Of a stretch of DNA of 64,000 nt, positions 43,143 to 53,891 are shown one piece after another; the stretch's first letter is position 1; each line of letters begins with the position of its first letter. Location: assembly GCA_964497185.1 (NCBI GenBank), contig CAZCBX010000011.1, positions 24,260 to 88,259 of the forward strand. Reading direction: 5' to 3'. Source of the stretch: CAZCBX01 sp964497185 (lineage in GTDB: Bacteria > Bdellovibrionota_G > JALEGL01 > JAGRMV01). A program made the position numbers and the translations under genes. The notes beneath the pieces were generated by a model that was not told where the DNA came from, made no database searches, and was given only the letters and a program-made list of their open reading frames with translations.

Positions 43143-43690
43143 GCATCCCCCTCTTTTTTGGCTTTGGCTTTTTCAGCGGCTATTTTTTTCTCTTCCAACA
43201 ATGCCACTTGCTTCTGGGCCAGTTCAATGTCTACGTTTCGAATATAAGAATACGTTAACTCTGAAACATTGCTCACGCTGCCTTCAAACTTTCGGGTATG
43301 GTGAATGGCTCCCGTTGGGCAAGGTTCTACACAAAGACCGCAATACATGCATTTGGCTATGTCGATCTCGAAACGCAGCGGGTATTTTACTTTGGGCGTG
43401 GGTTTGCCGGTCACCAATGATTGGACGGTTGATTTTTCACCTTTGACATCTTCAATGACAATGCAGTCGATGGGGCAAGCTCGCTCGCACGCCAGACAGC
43501 TAATGCATATGTCCATGTCGACATGCAAAATGCCGCGGTATCTCTCTGGTAAGAGCGCTTCTACATTGACTTCGGGATATTCAAGTGTCGATGGCTCGCT
43601 TAGCATGTGTCGCAGCGTTACGGCCATGCCTCGGGCCAGTCCAACGGCCGTCATAAAAAAGTCTGATACGTATGTTTTTAGCTTATCCAC
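43139..43690 (-). CDS. nuoI: NADH-quinone oxidoreductase subunit I (two 4Fe-4S clusters)
   Basis: A 183-residue subunit that carries iron-sulfur clusters N6a and N6b between the NADH module and N2. Two complete ferredoxin motifs are present: CISCLACERACP and CMYCGLCVEPCP. The start is a GTG at 43690, overlapping nuoH by 8 bp, which gives the family's usual KLKTYVSDFF start; the frame stays open upstream. An extra C-terminal tail of about 30 residues (EKKIAAEKAKAKKEGDA) is charged and probably coiled. Confidence 0.95.
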   Translation of the reverse strand: MDKLKTYVSDFFMTAVGLARGMAVTLRHMLSEPSTLEYPEVNVEALLPERYRGILHVDMDICISCLACERACPIDCIVIEDVKGEKSTVQSLVTGKPTPKVKYPLRFEIDIAKCMYCGLCVEPCPTGAIHHTRKFEGSVSNVSELTYSYIRNVDIELAQKQVALLEEKKIAAEKAKAKKEGDA

Positions 43691-44924
43691 GCAACACCAT
43701 CCAAATGGACGTGGCCAAAATGCAAACAAAATTTAGCGGAACAAATTTTTTCCAGCATAAATCCATGAGTTGGTCGACGCGGTAGCGTGGCACGCTCCAT
43801 CGAATCCACATCATCATAAAAACGAAAAAGTAGGATTTGCTGATAAAAATAATCATTTGCGCCCACGGTTGGGCCGAGCGCATATGAATCAAAACACTCA
43901 ACAGCAGTGCACACAACAGCACAATGGTGCTTAGCCAGCCTGGTTTTTTCCATGGTCTGGTGGTCATGAGCAAAGACAACAGCCCACGGCCCTGCCACAA
44001 GCCTTGAACAATCTGTGGCCAGTAACCTGCAAAGGTCAACAGCATATGGAGGGCATAATAAATCACCAGCCATATAAACGGGATGTTCCAAATTGAGGCC
44101 TGGTATCCACCCAAGAAACAAGAAACAGCAATGCAGCTGACCAAAAACATTTCAGCGTATTCCGCGACAAAAAACATCCCCCAGCGGATGCCGCTGTATT
44201 CAGTGTGGTAGCCCGATACCAGTTCGGACTCCGCCTCGGGCAAATCAAATGGCGCCCTGTTGACTTCCGCCAAGGAGGCCACACAAAAAATGACAAATGC
44301 CAGCATGGTGAAAGGCCCCGCGTAAAACACCAGCCAGTTTCCAACCCCTCCGGCCTGAAAATCATTGATCACGCGCAAATTCAAAGAACCCGTAATCAAT
44401 ACAGGTATGATTAACGCCAACCCCAAAGGGATTTCATAACTCACCATTTGGGCCGCGCTTCGAAGCGCACCCAAAATGGACCATTTGTTGTTGGAAGACC
44501 ACCCCGCCAACATAATGCCAATGACAATCACCGATGAAAGGGCCAAAATGTACATCAAGCCCAGGTCGATATCGGAAATCAAAAACCAGCCAGAAAAGGG
44601 AATGCATGCAAAACTTGCAAACGCTCCCATCACCACCAAGTAAGGCGCAAATCGAAACAGAAAGCCATCGCTGCCATGGGGGCGAATGTCTTCTTTGGTG
44701 ATGAGTTTGATGCCATCGGCTAAAAATTGCATCAGCCCTTCAGGACCCAAGCGGTTGCACCCTTGCCGCGATTGAATGCGTGCAGACACACGTCGCTCTA
44801 TATACGTGGAAAGTCCTGCCAGTGGCGAGACAATCAAGCCCAGCAGAATGATGGTTTGCAACGTCCCCAACACCAGAGGATGGGCATCCAGCCACAAAGA
44901 TATGTCCGAGAGCCACGAAATCAT
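43683..44924 (-). CDS. nuoH: NADH-quinone oxidoreductase subunit H
   Basis: A 413-residue heel subunit that forms part of the quinone cavity. Landmarks: ERRVSARIQSRQGCNRLGPEGLMQFLADGIKL, EVNRAPFDLPEAESELVSGYHTEYSG (the quinone-site loop with its conserved acidic residues) and FFVAEYAEMF. The start at ATG 44924 follows the nuoD stop by one base. An apparent TTG start further upstream lies inside nuoD and is rejected. Confidence 0.96.
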   Translation of the reverse strand: MISWLSDISLWLDAHPLVLGTLQTIILLGLIVSPLAGLSTYIERRVSARIQSRQGCNRLGPEGLMQFLADGIKLITKEDIRPHGSDGFLFRFAPYLVVMGAFASFACIPFSGWFLISDIDLGLMYILALSSVIVIGIMLAGWSSNNKWSILGALRSAAQMVSYEIPLGLALIIPVLITGSLNLRVINDFQAGGVGNWLVFYAGPFTMLAFVIFCVASLAEVNRAPFDLPEAESELVSGYHTEYSGIRWGMFFVAEYAEMFLVSCIAVSCFLGGYQASIWNIPFIWLVIYYALHMLLTFAGYWPQIVQGLWQGRGLLSLLMTTRPWKKPGWLSTIVLLCALLLSVLIHMRSAQPWAQMIIFISKSYFFVFMMMWIRWSVPRYRVDQLMDLCWKKFVPLNFVCILATSIWMVLRG

Positions 44925-44925
44925 G

Positions 44926-46080
44926 TCAGCGATCAATCTCCGGTGCAACCAAATCCAAACTGGCGATCAATGCCACCAAATCCGCCAACATGATGTTGTT
45001 GGAAATATGTTCAATCATCGACATGGCGGCAAAACTGCCCGAACGCACTTTCACGCGATAAGCTTGCTTGCTGCCATCAGACACAATGTAGTACCCCAAC
45101 TCACCCCTGGCCGATTCAACCGCAGCATACGCATCAACATTGGGTGGTTTGATGTTGCGTGGCACCTTGCCCACAATGTCTCCAGCAGGCATTTGCACCA
45201 GGCACTGGCGCAAAATTCGCACCGACTGTTTCATTTCTTTCATTCGGACATCCAAACGATCAAAACTATCGCCTTGGGTGCCCACTTCGCCCAAGCCAAC
45301 CGGCACGTCAAACTCCACCTCGTCATAACAAGCGTAGGGCGCATCCTGACGAAGGTCATATGAAAGGCCTGTGGCGCGCAAGTTCGGTCCTGAAAGACCG
45401 TAAGCGATGGCATCTTCGGTGGTGATGGGGCATAAATTGGCCACACGATCCTTAAAAATAGGACTGGTGGTAAGCATGGTATCAAACTCGTCTAAAAACA
45501 CTTCGAATTCTTCCAGAAAAGCATGCACGTTTTCAAAAAAGCCATCGGGTGCATCAAAAGACACGCCGCCAATGCGAACATAGTTGTACGTTAAACGTGC
45601 ACCACAAAGAGCTTCAAACAAATCATTAATTTTTTCCCGTTCGCGCAGCGCATGAACAAACGGTGTAAACGCGCCCAAATCCATGGGATACGTACCCACG
45701 GCGATAAGGTGCGAAGCGATACGGCACAACTCATCGGCCACCATGCGCAAATAATGGGCTCGCTTGGGCACTTCCAAATCCATTAGTTTTTCTACGCTTC
45801 GCGCGTAGGCATGGTTGGAAGTCATGGCACTGACGTAATCCACCCGATCGGTGTAGGGCATAAAGCCATGGTAATCGACCAGCTCACCAATTTTTTCAAT
45901 GGAGCGATGCAAATATCCCACTTCTGGAATGACTTTTCGGATCACTTCACCATCGGTCATCGCACGAAATCGAAGCACGCCATGGGTAGACGGATGCTGC
46001 GGCCCCATGTTGATTTCCATTTCTTGGTCTTTTAAATATTGGGTTTCGACCTGATAAATGTCGGGCGTGGTTCGACTCAT
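44926..46080 (-). CDS. nuoD: NADH-quinone oxidoreductase subunit D (49 kDa)
   Basis: A 384-residue subunit, related to the large subunit of NiFe hydrogenases, that forms the quinone site with NuoB. Landmarks: [15 protein letters not shown] (with the conserved quinone-site His), [41 protein letters not shown], and the C-terminal [21 protein letters not shown]. It overlaps nuoC by 4 bp. Confidence 0.97.
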   Translation of the reverse strand: MSRTTPDIYQVETQYLKDQEMEINMGPQHPSTHGVLRFRAMTDGEVIRKVIPEVGYLHRSIEKIGELVDYHGFMPYTDRVDYVSAMTSNHAYARSVEKLMDLEVPKRAHYLRMVADELCRIASHLIAVGTYPMDLGAFTPFVHALREREKINDLFEALCGARLTYNYVRIGGVSFDAPDGFFENVHAFLEEFEVFLDEFDTMLTTSPIFKDRVANLCPITTEDAIAYGLSGPNLRATGLSYDLRQDAPYACYDEVEFDVPVGLGEVGTQGDSFDRLDVRMKEMKQSVRILRQCLVQMPAGDIVGKVPRNIKPPNVDAYAAVESARGELGYYIVSDGSKQAYRVKVRSGSFAAMSMIEHISNNIMLADLVALIASLDLVAPEIDR

Positions 46081-46595
46081 GCCTTCTCCTCGGTCAAGGG
46101 ATCCGTAAAACTCGGTAGCTTGGTCGCATAGGTGCGCGTGGTGGAAACGCCACGATACTCGTCTTGCTCTTCATACGTTTTTTGAAGCGGATGCCCTTGC
46201 CAGTCATCAGGCAACAGCAAACGGGTCAAGTTGGGATGTCCTTCAAATTGCACACCCATGAGATCAAACGCTTCTCTCTCATGCCAATTGGCCGCAGGCC
46301 ACAGTGTTACAACACTGGGCGCAACGCCATTTTCTTTGGACACATGCGTTTTTACCGCAACGCTATGGCGCAGCGGGTAGGAAAATAACTGATAGACCAG
46401 TTCAAAGTGTTCTGGAAAATCGACCGCGGCAATCATGCGCAAAAAATCCATTCGGGTGTCTTCATTGCTTTTTAAAAATGCCAGTACGGATTCCAGATCT
46501 TCCAGCGCCACGCGAAGGGTGAGATCTTTGGCTTGATCTTCTTCTTGGATGGTGGGCCATTGCTTTTTAAGTGCATCCACCCAGTCAGGCATCAT
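46077..46595 (-). CDS. nuoC: NADH-quinone oxidoreductase subunit C (30 kDa)
   Basis: A 172-residue peripheral-arm subunit. The family signature [28 protein letters not shown] is complete, followed by HPLQKTYE. It is separate from NuoD, not fused. Its ATG overlaps the nuoA stop by 4 bp (ATGA), so there is no room for nuoB, which normally lies between nuoA and nuoC. Confidence 0.96.
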   Translation of the reverse strand: MMPDWVDALKKQWPTIQEEDQAKDLTLRVALEDLESVLAFLKSNEDTRMDFLRMIAAVDFPEHFELVYQLFSYPLRHSVAVKTHVSKENGVAPSVVTLWPAANWHEREAFDLMGVQFEGHPNLTRLLLPDDWQGHPLQKTYEEQDEYRGVSTTRTYATKLPSFTDPLTEEKA

Positions 46596-47005
46596 GATTG
46601 TTTCTCCCGTGGCACATCATCTACATTGGTCTGAACCCACACCAAATCGCCTTGGCGCCACACATACGCCAAGCCCAGCACCAGAAAACTGGCGAATGTT
46701 AAAATTTCAATCAACGCCACCAACCCCATATTTTGCGCAACCCAGTCTGAAAAGACCGCTGCGCAAGGAAGCATAAAAATAATCTCCACATCAAAAATCA
46801 AAAACGCCAGTGCAAACACATAATACCGTGGATTAAACCGAATAAAAGGCGAGCCAACGGGTGTTTCGCCACACTCATAAGGCACCGCCTTGAGCCGATC
46901 AGGCATACGGGGCGCCAACCACCGAGAAATCAAAAGACTCAAAGTGACAAAAAGCACGCTAAACGCAATGCAAATAAATATGGGGCCGTATTGCTCGAGC
47001 ATCAT
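46592..47005 (-). CDS. nuoA: NADH-quinone oxidoreductase subunit A
   Basis: A 137-residue subunit with three membrane helices. The conserved loop is KAVPYECGETPVG (with the Cys), followed by RFNPRYYVFALAFLIFDVEIIFMLPCA. It is the first gene of the operon. The start may be the ATG at 47005 or the next codon, 47002; the open frame runs further upstream. The promoter must lie in the 100 bp before repeat element B or inside that element. Confidence 0.94.
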   Translation of the reverse strand: MMLEQYGPIFICIAFSVLFVTLSLLISRWLAPRMPDRLKAVPYECGETPVGSPFIRFNPRYYVFALAFLIFDVEIIFMLPCAAVFSDWVAQNMGLVALIEILTFASFLVLGLAYVWRQGDLVWVQTNVDDVPREKQS

Positions 47006-47107
47006 CCTATCCGTGGCGGTGTATATATATGTATTTCTTGGGATATTCAATTGTTTGTTTCTATTGTGTTTTTGGTTGGTTTTGTTTTTGGGTTCTTTTT
47101 TTAAATG

Positions 47108-47526
47108 TAGATTTGTGGGACTTTGGGCTTGCCCCAGAAAAGCTCCACGAACTCCATGGCGTGCCCTCCTGTCGAAGATGTTCTGAGTTGGTTGAAAGAA
47201 CCTTCTTCAATCATAATATCCCTTTTGTCAGACACATTCCGCTTTTCTGGGGCAAGCCCAAAGCTCCCCTGCCAATCAAGACGGTTTGGTGTTTGAAAGG
47301 GTAAGCAGTCAAACGCCTTTGGCGTTTGTCTATATTCCCTACCACAACACGCCTTGAAGAACAGGGCGCAGGTGTCGCTCCGGGGACAACGTGTAGCGTT
47401 GTCTGAGCAAATCGATGTGCCGAAACGAAGAAAAACTCTCCAATGAAATCGTAGCGTATTTAAAAGTAAGGACGTCCGCGAGTCCGCGAAACGTTTCCCC
47501 GGGGCGTGCACCTCGCCTCCGAATCT
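47108..47526 (-). repeat. Palindromic intergenic element, copy B (5' side of the nuo operon)
   Basis: A 419-bp element in reverse orientation to copy A at 36797-37217. The same parts are seen: the long-stem hairpin (arms about 47119-47145 and 47242-47270), the palindrome CAAACGCC-TTT-GGCGTTTG at 47310-47328, and the GC-rich imperfect hairpin ending CACCTCGCCTCCGAATCT. Similarity with copy A continues some bases past both ends (ATTTAAAA on one side, TTTCTT on the other). The gap 47006-47562 holds no credible gene; it separates ihfA from nuoA. Confidence 0.85.
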
Positions 47527-47562
47527 CAATCAATCCAAGAAACAGTAAAAAACATCATTCAA

Positions 47563-47883
47563 CTAAAAAGAAACTTCAGGATCAAACTCTTCCTCATCAT
47601 TCGACTCCTTCAAAGAGTCCCTCAAAATCTGACTATGCTTAAAATTAACCACACGCCTAGCAGTAATCTCCATGGCTTCACCCGTCTGGGGGTTGCGGCC
47701 CATGCGCGCACGTTTTTCGCGAACCAAAAAAGAGCCAAAACCGGAAATTTTTAAATTTTCACCTTTTTCAAGCGTTTGTTTCATCATTTCAAACAGGAGT
47801 TCAACCACATCGGTGGCTTCGCGTTTGGGAAGACCTATTTTTTCGCAAATCGCGTCGATCATGCTTGCTTTGGTGTATGCCAT
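47563..47883 (-). CDS. ihfA: Integration host factor alpha subunit
   Basis: A 106-residue DNA-bending protein of the HU/IHF family. MAYTKASMIDAICEKIGLPKREAT opens the dimerisation helices; LKISGFGSFLVREKRARMGRNPQTGE is the family signature, with the P of the intercalating arm in RNPQTGE. ITARRVVNFKHSQILRDSL and the acidic C-terminal tail (DEEEFDP) favour IHF alpha over HU. AAGGAG lies 10 bases upstream of the ATG at 47883; a longer frame to 47922 is not needed. The tail with EEEFDPEVSF is longer than in most HU proteins. Confidence 0.9.
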   Translation of the reverse strand: MAYTKASMIDAICEKIGLPKREATDVVELLFEMMKQTLEKGENLKISGFGSFLVREKRARMGRNPQTGEAMEITARRVVNFKHSQILRDSLKESNDEEEFDPEVSF

Positions 47884-48013
47884 ATTTAGTATGCTCCTTG
47901 TTTCAGAACTCGATATAATCATTATACCAAAAAATCAAGAAGAAATTCAACCATTTACTTATCAACTCTTTGGCAGTCCATCAAGCAACCCATGGGCATC
48001 CATGCATGCAAAA

Positions 48014-50038
<2,025 letters not shown>

Positions 50039-50222
50039 TTATATCAACGATCCAGACAAGCGGCAACTGCATTAGAAAAGCCGGTGTCATTGGACTCTTT
50101 TTGGCTCTGCCAAAAAAGTACACGCCATGAGGCGAGCATTCCATGATCTAAAAATTATTTTGCATATTGGCCGATCCCCGTTAGATTAGCAGCAACGGTT
50201 TTGATTCTACGAAAGGATGTTT

Positions 50223-51542
50223 ATGCATTCCACCCTGCCTGCTGAAAAAGTACACCCCACTCTCAAACAATACATGTTGGCCGACGGCATGGAATTTGTT
50301 TTGGATGCGGACAAAAGTCATGGCTCGTACATGCACGATGCCAAAAGCGGGCGCGATTACCTTGATTTATTTTCCTTTTTTGCCACGCAGCCGTTGGCTT
50401 ACAACCATCCCAAAATGAACAACGATGAATTTCGGGCGCTGCTGGGTCGTCATGCGGTGGTGCGGCCTTCCTTGTCGGATGTTTACACCAGTGAGTTTGC
50501 AAAATTTGTGGATACATTCGGTCGAATAGCGGGACGTGGACACTTTGAGCATTATTTTTTCATTGAGGGGGGCGCGCTCGGTGTGGAAAACGCGCTAAAA
50601 GCAGCCTTTGATTGGAAAGTGCGTAAAAATTTAGCCGCTGGCAAACCTGCAGGGGGTCAACAAATCATTCATTTTCAACAAGCTTTTCATGGTCGCAGTG
50701 GATACACCCTCTCCCTGACCAATACGTTTGATCCTAAAAAACACATGTACTTTGCCAAGTTTGACTGGCCGCGTGTCGTCAACCCCAAGCTTCATTTTCC
50801 ATTAACACAAGAGTCCCTGGCCCAAACCATCGAAGTTGAAAAACAGTGCGTTGCTCAAATTCATCAGGCACTCAAAGATCATCCGGATGACATTGCTGGT
50901 TTGATCATTGAACCCATTCAAGGTGAAGGCGGCGACAATCATTTTCGCAAAGAGTTCATGCAAACCCTGCGCGACTTGGCCGATGAGCATGAATTTTTAT
51001 TGATTTTTGATGAAGTACAAACGGGCATTGGCATTACCGGTTCAATGTGGCAGTTTGAAAACATCGACGTAAAGCCCGACTTGATCGCCTACGGCAAAAA
51101 AGTACAAGTGGCTGGCTGCGCGGCCACCGATCGCATTGACGAAGTCGAGGACAATGTATTTCAACTATCAAGTCGCATCAATTCAACCTGGGGTGGCAAT
51201 TTGGTCGACATGATTCGATGTCGTCGTTTTCTTGAAATCATTGAACAAGAGTCTTTATTGGACCACGTTCAAAAAATGGGCGCATACACCATGGACAAAC
51301 TGCACCAATGGTCCAAAGAAGATGAGCGCATTGGCAATGTGCGAGGACAAGGGTTGTTTATTGCTTTTGATTTACCTGACAGTCACGTGCGGGATCAAAT
51401 GATGACACGCATGTGGGAGCAAGGCGCATTGATTTTACCCTGTGGTCAAAAATCGCTTCGCCTCCGGCCTCACCTGGACATTACCCAAGCGGAACTGGAT
51501 CACGCATTTGATATTTTTAACAAAGCTGCCCAAGCCATTTAA
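50223..51542 (+). CDS. lat: L-lysine 6-transaminase
   Basis: A 439-residue PLP enzyme of the class III aminotransferases that transfers the epsilon-amino group of lysine to 2-oxoglutarate, giving 2-aminoadipate 6-semialdehyde. Features: LDLFSFFATQPLAYNHPK, FIEGGALGVENALKAAFDWK, FHGRSGYTLSLTNT, EPIQGEGGDNHF, LIFDEVQTGIGITG and the PLP Lys in IAYGKKVQVAG (about residue 300). These match Lat rather than ornithine or GABA aminotransferases. The ATG at 50223 has AAAGGA at a good distance; ATG 50217 is too close. The next gene, 18 bp downstream, encodes the enzyme for the following step. Confidence 0.92.
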   Translation: MHSTLPAEKVHPTLKQYMLADGMEFVLDADKSHGSYMHDAKSGRDYLDLFSFFATQPLAYNHPKMNNDEFRALLGRHAVVRPSLSDVYTSEFAKFVDTFGRIAGRGHFEHYFFIEGGALGVENALKAAFDWKVRKNLAAGKPAGGQQIIHFQQAFHGRSGYTLSLTNTFDPKKHMYFAKFDWPRVVNPKLHFPLTQESLAQTIEVEKQCVAQIHQALKDHPDDIAGLIIEPIQGEGGDNHFRKEFMQTLRDLADEHEFLLIFDEVQTGIGITGSMWQFENIDVKPDLIAYGKKVQVAGCAATDRIDEVEDNVFQLSSRINSTWGGNLVDMIRCRRFLEIIEQESLLDHVQKMGAYTMDKLHQWSKEDERIGNVRGQGLFIAFDLPDSHVRDQMMTRMWEQGALILPCGQKSLRLRPHLDITQAELDHAFDIFNKAAQAI

Positions 51543-51560
51543 CATTGTAAAGGACCCACC

Positions 51561-53159
51561 ATGAAAACCATCGACAACGCCACCCATCTTCAAACCTTAA
51601 AAGCGCCGCACATCATCGACGGCAAAGAAATTTTTCACAGTGATGCCAAGGTCTGCCAGTCGCACAACCCTTCGATGACCCAAGACGTGGTAACCGTGAC
51701 ACCATCGGGCACCCAAGATGACATTGACCAAGCTTTAAAAGCAGCCCAGGGCATGCGGAAAAAATGGAAAGATACACCCGCGCCCATTCGCGCACAAATC
51801 ATTGGCAAACTGGGCGAGCTGGTCACCAAGCACAAAGACGATCTGGCCGCATTTATGACCCGTGAGATGGGCAAGACTTTCAAAGAGTCCCAAGGAGAAG
51901 TGCAAGAAGTCATCGATACATGTCACTTTTTCCAATCGGAAGGGCGAAGACTCTACGGTCAAACCGTGCCTTCTGAAATGCGCAACAAAGAACTGTTTAC
52001 CTATCGGCGGCCTTATGGGGTGGTGGCCATGATTACACCTTCCAATTTTCCCATTGCCGTGGCATCGTGGAAAGCCATTCCAGCCATTTTATGTGGCAAC
52101 ACCGTGGTTTGGAAAACCCCACCCGAAGCACCGGGCATCGCTTATCTTTTCACCAAACTTTGGCAACAAGCCGGCCTGCCCGATGGGGTGCTAAATGTCG
52201 TGCATGGAGATGGGCAAACCGGTCAATGGTTGATGGACGAAGTGGACACAGGACGCATTCAAAAAGTGTCGTTTACAGGGTCGACCCGCGTGGGCAAACG
52301 CATTGGCGAAATATGCGGCCGCAATTTGCAAGTTCCTTCCCTGGAATTGGGTGGTAAAAACCCTCTGATTGTCATGGATGATGCCAATTTGGACTTGGCG
52401 CTGGAAGGCGCGCTTTGGGGCTCGTTTGGCACTGCAGGTCAGCGATGTACATCCACTGGCAACATCATCTTGCACAAAGACATTGCTGAAAAATTTACCC
52501 AAGCCTTTTTAGAAAAAGCAAAAAATATTCACATCGGCAATCCCAATGAGGATCGAGATGTGTTGTATGGTCCAATGATCGATCAACATTACCTCGATCA
52601 TTTTCTAGCGCATTTTGAGCAAGCCCAGCAAGGCGGTGCCACCAAACTGTATGGCCATGGCCGCATCACTGCGGAAAACAAACCAGAAAGTTTTAAAGCA
52701 GACCCGGCCTCTGGTTATTATGTATGGCCCACCATTTGGACCGATGTCACCATCGATCAATGGGTGGCCCAAAACGAAGTGTTTGGTCCTGCTGTGTCAT
52801 TGATTACCGTGGGTAGTTTGGACGAAGCCATTGAAGTTGCCAATGGCACCGAGTATGGTTTGTCATCGGCCATCTACACCAACAGTCGAATGAACGCGTA
52901 TCAATTCAAAGAAAACATTCAAGCGGGCATGAGCGGTATCAACAATTCTACCACCGGCGCCGAAGCGCATCTTCCCTTTGGCGGCGTCAAAGGGTCTGGC
53001 AATGGCACCCGCGAATCGGGCATTTGGGTCATTGATGCTTTTACTCAGTGGCATGCGGTCAATGACGAACTGTCGGGCAAATTGCAGCTGGCGCAAATGG
53101 ACACCGAATTTGTTCAAACAGATGATTCATCCAGCTTGGACTTTGATCAGATTGTATAG
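51561..53159 (+). CDS. Aldehyde dehydrogenase, probable 2-aminoadipate-semialdehyde dehydrogenase
   Basis: A 532-residue NAD(P)-dependent aldehyde dehydrogenase. It has the cofactor segments ITPSNFPIAVASWK and FTGSTRVGKRIGE, the catalytic Glu262 in LELGGKNP and the nucleophile Cys296 in GTAGQRCTSTGN. AEAHLPFGGVKGSGNGTRE is typical of the family's C-terminal part. Paired with lysine 6-transaminase, it most likely oxidises aminoadipate semialdehyde (or its cyclic form, piperideine-6-carboxylate) to 2-aminoadipate. The family assignment is certain; the substrate is inferred from the operon. Confidence 0.9.
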   Translation: MKTIDNATHLQTLKAPHIIDGKEIFHSDAKVCQSHNPSMTQDVVTVTPSGTQDDIDQALKAAQGMRKKWKDTPAPIRAQIIGKLGELVTKHKDDLAAFMTREMGKTFKESQGEVQEVIDTCHFFQSEGRRLYGQTVPSEMRNKELFTYRRPYGVVAMITPSNFPIAVASWKAIPAILCGNTVVWKTPPEAPGIAYLFTKLWQQAGLPDGVLNVVHGDGQTGQWLMDEVDTGRIQKVSFTGSTRVGKRIGEICGRNLQVPSLELGGKNPLIVMDDANLDLALEGALWGSFGTAGQRCTSTGNIILHKDIAEKFTQAFLEKAKNIHIGNPNEDRDVLYGPMIDQHYLDHFLAHFEQAQQGGATKLYGHGRITAENKPESFKADPASGYYVWPTIWTDVTIDQWVAQNEVFGPAVSLITVGSLDEAIEVANGTEYGLSSAIYTNSRMNAYQFKENIQAGMSGINNSTTGAEAHLPFGGVKGSGNGTRESGIWVIDAFTQWHAVNDELSGKLQLAQMDTEFVQTDDSSSLDFDQIV

Positions 53160-53190
53160 GAACCTCTGCAAACAGGACGTAAAACCGTAG

Positions 53191-53263
53191 GGTCGGTGTA
53201 GTGGTTAGAAGGCAATGGCTCGCTTCGCTGCGCTTTATTTGCCTTCTAACCACTACACCGACC
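53191..53263. repeat. Perfect 25-bp inverted repeat (hairpin)
   Basis: Arms 53191-53215 (GGTCGGTGTAGTGGTTAGAA...) and 53239-53263 are exact reverse complements with a 23-bp loop containing GCTCGCTTCGCTGCGCT. It stands 31 bp after the aldehyde dehydrogenase stop and could end that transcript, but no T-run follows. The loop motif also occurs in the element at 17.5 kb (GCTCGCT-AGTCC-TCGCTGCGCT). The rest of the gap to 53407 is AT-rich without a gene. Confidence 0.8.
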
Positions 53264-53407
53264 GAGTGCTTTTGAGAGATGGTCCCCTTGCTGAGATTTC
53301 TGTAATATTTCGGTTTTATTTTTTGCGAATAAACGCTTTAACTTTAAATTGTTAAAGAGTTTTTTTGAACGGGTTTTTTTAGTGTTTTACATGGGTAAAA
53401 CGTGAAT

Positions 53408-53869
53408 TTATGTCATTGAAGCGAGCCACGCCTCGTATCGCTTTTGTGCTTCTTCTTGTGGGACGTCTTCGATGTGGGTAGCTAGGCTCCACTGAAAACC
53501 ATAGGGATCTTTGACGTTGCCGCAGCGGTCGCCATAAAACATGTCGGTGGCAGGCATCACCACTTCCATTCCTGCTTCGACCGCTTGTGCCATGGCTTGA
53601 TCCACGTTGGGTACATAAACCATAAATTTCACGGATGTTCCTTTGTAATGAAGAGGACTATACGCATGGTGGTCGGGATATTCATTGGACAGCATGATGC
53701 GGCTNNNNNNNNNNNNNNNNNNNNNNNNNNNNNNNNNNNNNNNNNNNNNNNNNNNNNNNNNNNNNNNNNNNNNNNNNNNNNNNNNNNNNNNNNNNNNNNN
53801 NNNNGCATTGGAGACCGTCATGTAGGGTGTGATGGCATGGTAATGCTTGGCTTGATACGATACGGACAT
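53408..53869 (-). CDS. VOC superfamily (glyoxalase/PhnB-like) protein, interrupted by an assembly gap
   Basis: A small VOC-fold protein. The N-terminus AKHYHAITPYMTVSN and the C-terminal part SRIMLSNEYPDHH ... SVKFMVYVPNVDQAMAQAVEAG ... DRCGNVKDPYGFQWSLATH are typical of PhnB-like members. These two parts are split by 100 N, where about 36 residues are expected. The frame agrees on both sides, so the gap size may be nearly right, but this cannot be checked. AGGAG lies before the ATG at 53869. It follows dgt by 22 bp on the same strand. Metal ligands in the gap cannot be judged. Function unknown. Confidence 0.8.
   Translation of the reverse strand: MSVSYQAKHYHAITPYMTVSNXXXXXXXXXXXXXXXXXXXXXXXXXXXXXXXXXXSRIMLSNEYPDHHAYSPLHYKGTSVKFMVYVPNVDQAMAQAVEAGMEVVMPATDMFYGDRCGNVKDPYGFQWSLATHIEDVPQEEAQKRYEAWLASMT
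53705..53804. other. Assembly gap (100 N)
   Basis: Exactly 100 undetermined bases inside the VOC gene, the conventional size for a scaffold gap of unknown length. Confidence 0.99.
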
Positions 53870-53891
53870 GGGTTCTCCTAGAATATTGAGG

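Noticed and set aside
50098..50116. TTTTTGGC-TCT-GCCAAAAA hairpin between ligA and lat as a terminator
   Set aside because: The stem is mostly A-T, and both flanking genes point away from it, so there is no transcript to end there.
53191..53263. tRNA-like start (GGTCGGTGTAGTGGTTAG) as a possible tRNA gene
   Set aside because: The sequence is one perfect 25-bp inverted repeat. No anticodon arm, TTCGAAT-like T loop or CCA-end acceptor pairing can be built.
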